Positions 24,180-31,699 of a stretch of DNA of 43,619 nt are shown one piece after another (the first letter of the stretch is position 1; each line of letters starts with the position of its first letter). This stretch comes from SAR324 cluster bacterium JCVI-SC AAA005 (GTDB lineage: Bacteria; SAR324; NAC60-12), in NCBI GenBank assembly GCA_000224765.2, contig AGAU01000114.1, forward strand, positions 1-43,619. The letters are read 5' to 3'. Made by a program: the position numbers and the translations under genes. Below the pieces are notes generated by a model. That model was not told where the DNA came from, made no database searches, and was given only the letters and a program-made list of their open reading frames with translations.

Positions 24180-24893
24180 TCACTTTCCTTTCTCCCTATT
24201 TGAAATTCCGAGTAGCTGTAGCAATCCATGATCATCCCGCAGTGTCTGGGTAAATTCAAACCGTAGTAAAAAGCTTTTGGGATCCTTCACATGCTGATGT
24301 GTACTAATCACCCGACCACTTAGAGACGAATACCAATCCTTTTCAACATCTAGATCTGCATCTGGGAACTGCTGCAGGCTCAATGAACCGTGTGCACCCT
24401 TGACCACAGGGCGATGATAGCGAAATGTTGCTCGTTCCAAGTTGATCTGCTGGAGAGCAATAACCCGTGCTTCCTCACCCAGCCTTGCAACGGCTCGAGG
24501 AAAATGATCTTCCATCTCGCGCCGTGCGGTTTTCCAGAGTTTCTCAAGAGCTTTATCTGGTAAGCCAAGTCGATGGCCGACCTCATAAAAGAAATTTATT
24601 TCACTGGGAAGTAGACGACCATCTACAATCATGATTCCAGCCAGTAACTTCAGCATCTCAAACGCCAATTCTCCATCCAACTGAATTGAATGAACTCGAA
24701 CTTTCTTTTCTAACCTAGCCACCGACAGCAATTTCTCTTTGAGTTCTCGGCTCTCAACCAACTCCATTGCCTTCTGCAGATAGGGCAACTCGGTATCATC
24801 TACTTTACCGTCAATCGTGATGATACCGACCATTACTTCTGCCAGCCAGTTTCTCTGCTTTGAGTCCAAATCTTGGACTACGGCAAAATTCAT
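24180..24893 (-). CDS. TerB-like helical protein with uncharacterised C-terminal domain
   Basis: Start chosen at the ATG with GGAG seven bases upstream (24893); a TTG at 24905 would add four residues and use that GGAG as codons. The 237-residue product has two TerB-like segments (MVGIITIDGKVDDTELPYLQ and LAGIMIVDGRLLPSEINFFYEVGHRLGL), each with the xxDGxxxxxE acidic pattern that in TerB-type folds can bind metal. The C-terminal ~100 residues (LSLQQFPDADLDVEKDW...HQHVKDPKSFLLRFEF) are unassigned. No ter operon genes accompany it, so a tellurite role is not implied. It ends convergently with actF; function unknown. Confidence 0.65.
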   Translation of the reverse strand: MNFAVVQDLDSKQRNWLAEVMVGIITIDGKVDDTELPYLQKAMELVESRELKEKLLSVARLEKKVRVHSIQLDGELAFEMLKLLAGIMIVDGRLLPSEINFFYEVGHRLGLPDKALEKLWKTARREMEDHFPRAVARLGEEARVIALQQINLERATFRYHRPVVKGAHGSLSLQQFPDADLDVEKDWYSSLSGRVISTHQHVKDPKSFLLRFEFTQTLRDDHGLLQLLGISNREKGK

Positions 24894-25221
24894 TGCTTTC
24901 TCCAAAAACCATCTGATTTTGCACTTCCAGTTCCCCTGAATTTATTGCAAGGGGTATAATATATCGGCCAATTACATTCGGTATTTCTGACACGTAGGTG
25001 ATTATTCATCTTAGCACTACCAGCCTATGCTCCTCCCGGAAATTCAAGAACATATTCGGTATCTTTGAAAGAAAATTGCACGACATACGGATTGACCAAC
25101 TTGCTCTTCAGCGAACCGCACATTATCTTTCAAATGTTCTAGCGCACCTTTGTTTCCATAAATTGACCTGGGACCAATTAAGATCAACATTTCATCTCAT
25201 TGCCCTGTTTGTAACTCACTC
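24894..25221. other. Intergenic region between the TerB-like gene and mpl
   Basis: 328 bp between divergent genes. It holds a consensus TATAAT (24955-24960) on the plus strand without a recognisable -35, and overlapping AT-rich sequence that might serve the minus-strand gene. A TTGACC (25163-25168) about 55 bp before mpl lacks a good -10. A 75-codon frame (24998-25225) has no ribosome site and no recognisable domain. No RNA gene or convincing hairpin was found. Confidence 0.5.
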
Positions 25222-26649
25222 ATGATCCACAAGCAAACCTCTCTCAACCACATTCACTTCAGTGGAATTTGTGGCACTGCCATGGGTTCTCTCGCGGTAC
25301 TACTCCAAAAACGTGGATACCATATTACTGGCTCAGACCAGAATATTTACCCACCGATGAGTGATCTCTTAAGAGAGCATAGTATTCCAGTTCGTGAAGG
25401 CTTTTCTCTAGTGCATCTGGAACCACGACCAGACTTAGTCGTGTTGGGCAATGCGCTCTCGCGAGGTAACCCAGAGGTTGAAGCGGCCCTGGCCCAAAGT
25501 ATTCCTTATATTTCAATGGCAGAGTTGCTGAAAGAATTTTTCATTCGTGGTCGAACTTCTTTGGTTGTCACTGGCACACATGGCAAAACCACCACAACTT
25601 CATTGCTCGCTTGGGCCTTTGCCAACGCTGGTATGAATCCAGGATTTCTGATTGGTGGAATTGCTGAAAATTTGAAGACTAGTTGTGCTGATGGTAGCGG
25701 AAACTTCTTTATCACCGAAGGAGATGAATACGACACAGCTTTTTTTGATAAACGCTCCAAATTTTTGCACTACCTGCCTGATCAGTTGATACTAAACAAC
25801 TTAGAATTTGATCATGCTGATATTTTTACGTCCCTTGAACAAATACAGCAAAGCTTCCGTTGGCTTCTACGTCTGGTTCCAGGCAATGGATTCGTGGTTG
25901 CAAATGGTGATGATGACAATCTCAAACCTGTGCTGGAACAAATTTACAGTCCCTTGTTAACATTTGGGCTAGGACCGGACTGTAATGTCCGCATTGAGGA
26001 TATTCAAATCTGTGAAACAGGTTCTCGGTTTCGCCTGGAAGGTAGTGGTCAGAAATCTCAACAAATCTGGAACTTACCGATGGTGGGTATTCACAACATT
26101 CGTAACGCCACAGCTGTCATTTTACTAGCCCAACATAACCATCTTAGTGCCGAACAAATTCAGCAGGGCTTTTCAAGCTTTCAGGGCGTGAAGCGACGTC
26201 AGGAATTGCGAGGGGCCATTAATGACATCTGGGTTTACGATGATTTTGCTCATCACCCTACGGCAGTTGCAGAAACCATTCGGGCTCTCCGGCAGAAACA
26301 TCCTGGGAAACGCCTTTGTGCTGTCTTTGAACCGAGAAGCAATACCAGTGTCCTACGGATACACCAAGAACAATTGGTCTACGCCTTGGCTCAGGCAGAC
26401 GAAGTGCTTTTGGCACCACCGCATCGAGCAGAGAGAATCTCTCCAGATGAACGATTAGACGTCAAGGCAATAGTACACGCCCTGAACAGACAGATTCCAG
26501 CCCATGCGTTGGAAATCTCAGCTATCTTGGAGCATTTACAGGCCACCGCTACCAGTGGTGATGTAATTCTCATCATGAGCAACGGAAAGTTTGATAATCT
26601 GCATGAGCGCTTGTTAAAAATTCTGGACTCTGAGATAGATTTAGCATGA
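25222..26649 (+). CDS. mpl: UDP-N-acetylmuramate:L-alanyl-gamma-D-glutamyl-meso-diaminopimelate ligase
   Basis: This Mur-ligase-family enzyme reattaches the recycled tripeptide to UDP-MurNAc in peptidoglycan recycling, in the cytoplasm. The 475-residue product starts with the Rossmann-like HIHFSGICGTAMGSLAVLL, the Mpl signature that separates it from MurC (which has GIGGxGM). The ATP loop GTHGKTTTT is at about 118-126; later come EGDEYDTAFFDKRSKF, LNNLEFDHADIF, HNIRNATAV and DDFAHHPTAV. It heads a plus-strand unit: the next gene overlaps by ATGA (26646-26649). It implies meso-DAP peptidoglycan. Confidence 0.96.
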   Translation: MIHKQTSLNHIHFSGICGTAMGSLAVLLQKRGYHITGSDQNIYPPMSDLLREHSIPVREGFSLVHLEPRPDLVVLGNALSRGNPEVEAALAQSIPYISMAELLKEFFIRGRTSLVVTGTHGKTTTTSLLAWAFANAGMNPGFLIGGIAENLKTSCADGSGNFFITEGDEYDTAFFDKRSKFLHYLPDQLILNNLEFDHADIFTSLEQIQQSFRWLLRLVPGNGFVVANGDDDNLKPVLEQIYSPLLTFGLGPDCNVRIEDIQICETGSRFRLEGSGQKSQQIWNLPMVGIHNIRNATAVILLAQHNHLSAEQIQQGFSSFQGVKRRQELRGAINDIWVYDDFAHHPTAVAETIRALRQKHPGKRLCAVFEPRSNTSVLRIHQEQLVYALAQADEVLLAPPHRAERISPDERLDVKAIVHALNRQIPAHALEISAILEHLQATATSGDVILIMSNGKFDNLHERLLKILDSEIDLA

Positions 26650-27452
26650 AGCCCTTGAACTGGCTGATTTTGTTCTTGGTCGGCATGCTGCCGATTGCTG
26701 GGCTAGTTTGGACCTTCCAAACCGATCCTCACCTGGCAGTTCCTGAAGACTCCAAAAATTCTTGGACTGATCCGCTGACAGCCATCATCTTTGTTTATGT
26801 CAATCCAAGTTGTGAAGCTGGTCAGAATCTCTGTTCTCCTCCTCTCTGGATGGGGAGACATGAAATCACCAATCAGCAATTCCAGAGGTTCAGGCAGTCG
26901 CATTCGAGTCGGGATTACCGGAATCAGCCTTTAGATACTCCATTGCAGCCGGTCGCTTATGTCAGTTGGGAAGAAGCTCATGCATTTGGTGAGTGGCTAA
27001 CCCAGCAACACAGTGGTCGATATCGCTTTCGCTTACCAACATCAAAAGAATGGCAACAAGCTTGTGAAACTAGAGAAACTCAACCCTGGGAAACTGCTGA
27101 GCAAGCTTGCCAGTGGGCTTCAGTGAGTGATGAAGTCGCAGCTGCAAGTTTTGGTTGGAGCCACCCCACTTATCCTTGCAATGACAATTTTGCAGTAAGT
27201 GCTCCAGTTGGCTCCTTTCCTGTCAATGCCCACAACCTTTATGACTTACTGGGTAATCTTGCGGAATGGACTAGTGAAAAGGCCAAGCTGCCAACTACAG
27301 CAGAGCAAGGATATGTCACCCGCGGAGGCAGCTGGTTCAGTCCTCCAGATCAGATTTCCTGTAAATTTCAGGAAGTTTTTTCTGCGCTTACTTCAGATCC
27401 TCGTATTGGCTTTCGGCTAGTTGCTGAAGGGCTTCCAACCCCAAAGCAATGA
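26646..27452 (+). CDS. SUMF1/FGE-fold protein, membrane-anchored or exported
   Basis: A 268-residue product with an N-terminal hydrophobic segment (LNWLILFLVGMLPIAGLVWTF) and a formylglycine-generating-enzyme-like fold: MGRHEITNQQFQRFRQ, PVAYVSWEEAHAFGEWL, RFRLPTSKEWQQAC, NLYDLLGNLAEWTSE, RGGSWFS and DPRIGFRLV. True FGEs need two cysteines after RGGS; here only one (SCKF) is present, so sulfatase activation is unlikely. The fold is also used for ligand or glycan binding. It is joined by ATGA overlaps to mpl and to the DUF4105 gene, which suggests envelope work, an inference from context. Confidence 0.85.
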   Translation: MKPLNWLILFLVGMLPIAGLVWTFQTDPHLAVPEDSKNSWTDPLTAIIFVYVNPSCEAGQNLCSPPLWMGRHEITNQQFQRFRQSHSSRDYRNQPLDTPLQPVAYVSWEEAHAFGEWLTQQHSGRYRFRLPTSKEWQQACETRETQPWETAEQACQWASVSDEVAAASFGWSHPTYPCNDNFAVSAPVGSFPVNAHNLYDLLGNLAEWTSEKAKLPTTAEQGYVTRGGSWFSPPDQISCKFQEVFSALTSDPRIGFRLVAEGLPTPKQ

Positions 27453-29368
27453 AAGGGAATCATCTACTTTTCTGGTGGTTATTTTACCCACTACTGCTCA
27501 TCGGACTAGGGACACCACTAGCTGCAGAAACACTGGCACTGCAAACTCTACTTCAGTCAGCTACAACCAAAAAAGTTGCTCAACACTCCTACTGGTTACG
27601 GCTGCTTCACTATCGTTCCACTACTCCGACCAACAAAAGTGAGATCGTCAGTCAGGATTTTTTCCTGGATCCCAATGGTGCACAGAATCCCCAAGCTGAG
27701 TTGAACGCCACATTACGAGCGTTTTATGAACCAGTTGGTGAGAATCCTGATCAACATGCACAGTGCCGTTTCATTGCACGTTTTCACTGGTTACAGCAAC
27801 AACTTAAGTTTTCCCCAGCGCCCCCACTTGTCAAATGTCCACGCTTTCAACGCTGGGCAGGACTATCCAAACTTGATTCGCTGAGCGTAGTCTTCGTTTC
27901 GGCTTATTTGGACAATCCAGCTTCTTTTTTTGGTCATCTGTTGGTCAAGATCAATTTGAAGGAGGGACTCTTTGCACACCCTCTACTCAGTCCAACACTC
28001 AATTTTGGTGCTAGTCCAGATCCAGATGATAACGCTTTAGTTTATGCAGTGAAGGGCATCTTTGGTGGCTACAGCGGTCGCTTCTCTGACGAAAGATTCT
28101 ATAATTTTCAGCATATCTACGGAGAAAATGAGTTGCGCGACCTGTGGGAATACCCGCTGAAACTAACCAAAACTCAGCAACGCCGTGTACTTTTCCACAC
28201 TTGGGAATTGCTGCAAGATGTTCACTTTGAATACTATTTCTTCTTGGAAAACTGTGCTTATCGTATGGCAGAACTGATTGCCATGGCTTGGGAAGAGGAG
28301 ATCAATCTTTATTCTTCATCTGAGTTCTGGGCCATTCCTATCGATGTTTTCTTTCGATTACAACGTCTGCAAACTCCTGATGGGCAATCGGTGCTTGGCA
28401 AATCAATCCTTGTTCCTTCCCGACAACGCAGGCTTCAGTGGAAAACCCTAGATCTGAGTGCATCTCAACAAAATTGGGTAATCAACATCCAGCGCCAACC
28501 AGAAAAACTAACAGCACTAGAACTATCTGGACTATCTCTAGAGGCCCAAGCCCAGGTACTTGACACGCTCACAGACTTGTTGCAGTACCAAAAAGCACGA
28601 GAAGAAATGATCTCGGAATCTCTTCAGAATCTGCGTCAACAAGTTCTGCTGAGACGTAGCGAACTACCGATACTTGTTAAGACACCACAACCACTCACAC
28701 CCGACTCTTTGGAGGGACACCCTCCTTTGAGAACTCAGTTCGGTGGATTTCAAAAAAATGGTGCAGAACGAGGTATAGAAGTGGGAATTCGTGCAGCCTA
28801 CCATGATCTGTTGGATCCAGTTCATGGGCATCTCCCCTATGCTGAACTACAAGTTTTGGATTTAAAAGTCCGTTTCAACGAGACAAACTGGTGGGTTCAT
28901 CAACTAAAATTTTTTGAGATTCAAAATCTTTCTCTCTCCCCAACACGATTAGATACGGTTTCAGGAGTTTCTTGGCGAACAAGCGGTGAGTGGCAAGAGG
29001 AAGCTCTTGATAAATCTCAACATAAAGTCATACGACTCGTTGGGGGCATCGGACAGAGTATAGCGCTACAACACGATCTCGTTGGATTTACCTTTGCCGA
29101 TACAATTCTGCAATCACGCACAGGTTCAATACCAGAAACCAGCTTTCAATTACAGCCTGCTATAGGCGTACTCTGGCAAACGGGTGATCAATGGTCCATG
29201 CTAGCTCAATCCAGTTATCGTCAGCCATTGTTGGGGGAAAGTGCATTAGGTCTTAGTACCGAATGGGAAGGCCGTTGGCAGGTAAATTCAAAATGGGGAC
29301 TTCGTTTTACTTGGCAACAGCAAGGAACTGCACAAGAAGCCAAAGTGCTAGTTCATCATTTTTGGTGA
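27449..29368 (+). CDS. DUF4105 (Lnb N-terminal periplasmic domain) protein with barrel-like C-terminus
   Basis: A 639-residue exported protein. A signal peptide covers about 1-26 (LLFWWLFYPLLLIGLGTPLAA). Residues about 140-290 hold the DUF4105 domain (LSVVFVSAYLDNPASFFGHLLVKIN, GGYSGRFSDERFYNFQ, ELRDLWEYPLKLT, FFLENCAYRMAELI), a papain-like-fold family in which a Cys and His may be catalytic; FGH and ENCAYR are candidates. The C-terminal ~200 residues alternate polar and hydrophobic strands and end in VLVHHFW, suggesting an outer-membrane anchor. It overlaps the SUMF1-fold gene by ATGA. Known relatives are uncharacterised; a cell-envelope hydrolase role is inference. Confidence 0.82.
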   Translation: MKGNHLLFWWLFYPLLLIGLGTPLAAETLALQTLLQSATTKKVAQHSYWLRLLHYRSTTPTNKSEIVSQDFFLDPNGAQNPQAELNATLRAFYEPVGENPDQHAQCRFIARFHWLQQQLKFSPAPPLVKCPRFQRWAGLSKLDSLSVVFVSAYLDNPASFFGHLLVKINLKEGLFAHPLLSPTLNFGASPDPDDNALVYAVKGIFGGYSGRFSDERFYNFQHIYGENELRDLWEYPLKLTKTQQRRVLFHTWELLQDVHFEYYFFLENCAYRMAELIAMAWEEEINLYSSSEFWAIPIDVFFRLQRLQTPDGQSVLGKSILVPSRQRRLQWKTLDLSASQQNWVINIQRQPEKLTALELSGLSLEAQAQVLDTLTDLLQYQKAREEMISESLQNLRQQVLLRRSELPILVKTPQPLTPDSLEGHPPLRTQFGGFQKNGAERGIEVGIRAAYHDLLDPVHGHLPYAELQVLDLKVRFNETNWWVHQLKFFEIQNLSLSPTRLDTVSGVSWRTSGEWQEEALDKSQHKVIRLVGGIGQSIALQHDLVGFTFADTILQSRTGSIPETSFQLQPAIGVLWQTGDQWSMLAQSSYRQPLLGESALGLSTEWEGRWQVNSKWGLRFTWQQQGTAQEAKVLVHHFW

Positions 29369-29371
29369 AGC

Positions 29372-29776
29372 ATGCACGAGTTGCTCAGTCCCACTCTGTT
29401 TCTCTTGGTGGCACTGCTCATTGGCTTACTGGCGTTTGCTATTTGGAAGCAGAACCAAAAGCGACGGCATTGGGCTGCGTGGCTCTGCAGCATCATCTTA
29501 TTACTAGTCTGGTTGCTAAGCGAAGTATGGATCCTTTCGCCATCCAGTGATACCAACATGACAGGGTTACTTGCCAAGCATCAACTGTATTCGGCCTTGG
29601 CATGGTATCTGACCCTTTGTAGCACAGTTTTGTTGTGGCTCTCTATACAATCGATTGCTCCCATGATTAGGATTGTTATAGATACCTTTGTACTGCTCTT
29701 CTTGGTTTTTGATTTCTTCGCTATCTGGGGAATAGTTTGGATGAGGCACTTGCTTAGTAATCACCAAACCTTTTAA
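29372..29776 (+). CDS. Small four-TM membrane protein
   Basis: I do not recognise a family. The 134-residue product shows four hydrophobic segments at about 6-26, 35-55, 72-93 and 97-123, linked by a basic loop (WKQNQKRRHWAA). It starts 3 bp after the DUF4105 stop codon and is likely co-translated. The next gene belongs to a heme-protein-related family, so membrane help for the periplasmic products around it is possible but unsupported. Confidence 0.75.
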   Translation: MHELLSPTLFLLVALLIGLLAFAIWKQNQKRRHWAAWLCSIILLLVWLLSEVWILSPSSDTNMTGLLAKHQLYSALAWYLTLCSTVLLWLSIQSIAPMIRIVIDTFVLLFLVFDFFAIWGIVWMRHLLSNHQTF

Positions 29777-29864
29777 TGTCTTCTAGTGGCTTTTCTTGCA
29801 GCACATAAGTCAACCTGTTAAACTTAAAATTCAACTTTTGCTCTCCTTGAGATCATATGAAAAA

Positions 29865-30206
29865 ATGATGTGGAATCACGTGCTGGAAAATATGCGCGAC
29901 CATCTACTAGCTCTGACTGCAATTCAGCAGCATCTCGCGCTGGAAGAATATGAAAAAGCTACCGCTGCCGCAGAAAACCAACTTGGTATGTCTTCTTTGA
30001 ACAGTCACGGCACATCGCACATGGCTCGCTTCATGCCAACAGCCATGCAGCAGATTGGTACACAGATGCATAAGGCAGCCAGCCGATTTGCGACCATTGT
30101 GCAAGAGGGTGGTTTGGGGGGAAATACCAACAAAATTCCAGAAAGCCTAGCAGGTGTCGTGCAACAGTGTGCTGCTTACCACAGTTCTTACCGAGTACAT
30201 CCATGA
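29865..30206 (+). CDS. Cytochrome c'/c556-like four-helix protein with broken heme motif
   Basis: From the ATG at 29865 the product is 113 residues (an upstream TTG at 29796 would add 23). The sequence pattern NMRDHLLALTAIQQHLALEEYEKAT...SRFATIVQEGG...QQCAAYHSSYRVH is that of periplasmic four-helix cytochromes in which the last helix carries CxxCHxxYR. Here the site is CAAYH: Cys102 and His106 are kept but the second Cys is Tyr105 (TAC, 30177-30179), one base from TGC. No signal peptide is evident in frame; a bare ATGAAAAAA sits in another frame just upstream. The protein may be a decaying pseudogene, a single-thioether cytochrome, or a heme-free relative. It overlaps the next gene by ATGA. 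Confidence 0.6.
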   Translation: MMWNHVLENMRDHLLALTAIQQHLALEEYEKATAAAENQLGMSSLNSHGTSHMARFMPTAMQQIGTQMHKAASRFATIVQEGGLGGNTNKIPESLAGVVQQCAAYHSSYRVHP

Positions 30207-30583
30207 CCAAAAAATATCGATTACGGAGGTACTTCTTATACTGTCTGATTAGTCTTCTTCTTATTTCTTCAACAACTTGGGCAGCAACTTGTTACTCACC
30301 AACTCTAACAACCCAAGATCTGTCAATCTTTTCACCGACTAGTTTCGGCTGCCATTCGCAAGCTGACAGTAAGATTCATGGAATTCAGTGCGTTCACGAC
30401 AACCAAGAAGCCCGTCTTCTTCGTAGAAAAGTAACATTACCTGACCCAAATGCCTTCACTATTTTTCCCCCTCAGTTTGCTCTAGTCCCAACTGATTGCT
30501 CCACAACCAACACCTGTTTTACAGACTCAATCCAGCCTATTTTCGGACAGATCTTTCTTCGAAATAGTATCTTCCGAATTTAA
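30203..30583 (+). CDS. Small exported Cys-containing hypothetical protein
   Basis: Start chosen at the ATG that overlaps the previous stop (ATGA) and opens a signal peptide (MTKKYRLRRYFLYCLISLLLISSTTWA, cleavage before ATCYS), giving 126 residues. The mature part has five cysteines (in ATCYS, FGCHS, IQCVH, TDCST, NTCFT), which could form disulfides or hold metal. There is no CxxCH. No family recognised. It sits between a heme-protein relative and a cytochrome c, so an extracytoplasmic redox or metal role is a guess. Confidence 0.55.
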   Translation: MTKKYRLRRYFLYCLISLLLISSTTWAATCYSPTLTTQDLSIFSPTSFGCHSQADSKIHGIQCVHDNQEARLLRRKVTLPDPNAFTIFPPQFALVPTDCSTTNTCFTDSIQPIFGQIFLRNSIFRI

Positions 30584-30643
30584 GCTGTCTCGCTACCCAA
30601 ATTTTATGTGATTTGACAGAAACTTTTGGTTGTGAGTAGTAGC

Positions 30644-31111
30644 ATGGTGGAAACTCAGTTTGATCTGAGGAGAGGGCAACTGATTGCTCTTCTTCTCGCG
30701 CTGGTTGTCGGGCTATTCTTATTTGAGCCCTGGTCCCTATTATCCAAGCCAATCTGGGAACAGACTCCCAGCATTAAGAGCATTGCCGAAGGGGAACAAG
30801 TCTTCGCGACGAATTGTGCAGTATGTCACGGGGAAATGGCAGTTGGCGAAAATCCTCACCATCCGATGGGTGGTATGAAAGATCAAGGAGGTTACATAGC
30901 CCCAGCACTCAACGGTACTGGTCATACGTGGCATCACCCTGACGCAGTCCTCTTCAAGATTATTCAGGAAGGTTCGATTGCTGAAGATTCACCAATGCGT
31001 GGCTTTGATGAAAAACTCAGTGATGCTGAAATTGTTGCTAGCATCCATTACTTCAAATCACTCTGGCCAAAAGAAATCCTGAATCGACACAAAGAAATGG
31101 TACAACACTGA
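30644..31111 (+). CDS. Membrane-anchored class I cytochrome c
   Basis: The ATG at 30644 is preferred over a TTG at 30626. The 155-residue protein has an N-terminal TM anchor (LIALLLALVVGLFLFEPW) and one heme c site, CAVCH, in GEQVFATNCAVCHGEMAVGE. PMRGFDEKLSDAEIVASIHYFKSLWP gives the axial methionine region and closing helix. This form (c-type cytochrome with HHPMGGMKDQGGYIAPALNGTGHTWHH, rich in His and Met) often lies next to copper-handling genes, which fits the DUF411 gene 44 bp downstream. It may be an electron shuttle to a terminal oxidase. Confidence 0.85.
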   Translation: MVETQFDLRRGQLIALLLALVVGLFLFEPWSLLSKPIWEQTPSIKSIAEGEQVFATNCAVCHGEMAVGENPHHPMGGMKDQGGYIAPALNGTGHTWHHPDAVLFKIIQEGSIAEDSPMRGFDEKLSDAEIVASIHYFKSLWPKEILNRHKEMVQH

Positions 31112-31155
31112 TCAATTCTAAGTTTCATTCCACATTCTCTTACCACGGAATTTCA

Positions 31156-31596
31156 ATGAAGACACTGATAGGTAAACTTCTATTCTTATTGTCACTAATA
31201 CTGGCTTCTGCTACTTGGGCCTCCGACATCACGATGTACAAGCACCCACAATGCGGCTGCTGCGAAAAGTGGGCGAATATTCTGCGTGATCATGGGCATC
31301 AGGTTACCAGCAAAGGCACCTACAACATTGAGCAACTCAAAAATCAGATGAGATTACCCAGTTCTCTGCGCAGTTGCCACACTGCCATCATCGGAGATTT
31401 CATCATTGAAGGACATGTACCTGAAAAGACAATTGCTCGCTTTCTTGCTGACACACCAGTTGGTGCCCGGGGGCTAGCTGTACCGGGGATGCCCCTTGGC
31501 TCACCAGGGATGGAACATCCGACCCGAAAAGATGCATATGACGTACTTTGGTTTGACCAGCAAGGCAATGCACAGGTCTTCGAACACATCGACTGA
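31156..31596 (+). CDS. DUF411 periplasmic metal-binding protein
   Basis: This 146-residue product has a signal peptide (LLFLLSLILASATWA, cleavage before SDITMYK) followed by the DUF411 core: MYKHPQCGCCEKWANILRDHG, with the CGCC pair, then LRSCHTAIIGDFIIEGHVPEKTIARFL and RGLAVPGMPLGSPGME. DUF411 proteins are thought to bind copper or other soft metals in the periplasm and are common in copper-resistance loci. Its neighbours (an anchored cytochrome c and, downstream, ccmF and ccmG) tie it to heme/copper enzyme assembly; that link is inference. Confidence 0.9.
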   Translation: MKTLIGKLLFLLSLILASATWASDITMYKHPQCGCCEKWANILRDHGHQVTSKGTYNIEQLKNQMRLPSSLRSCHTAIIGDFIIEGHVPEKTIARFLADTPVGARGLAVPGMPLGSPGMEHPTRKDAYDVLWFDQQGNAQVFEHID

Positions 31597-31699
31597 TAAA
31601 GCTCTTGTTTCAAAGCCAACCCTGTAGGCGTTGTAGAAACCTCTCCAGTAAGCTAATTTACTAAAAGTAATTTCACGCTAAACACCAACGGAGTTAGAG

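Noticed and set aside
24180..24893. Tellurite resistance gene
   Set aside because: Only the TerB-like fold is suggested; no other ter gene is nearby.
24998..25225. 75-codon plus-strand frame before mpl
   Set aside because: No ribosome site, no recognisable domain, unusual composition; it overlaps the mpl start. Treated as intergenic.
26646..27452. A true formylglycine-generating enzyme
   Set aside because: Only one of the two catalytic cysteines is present, and no sulfatase lies nearby.
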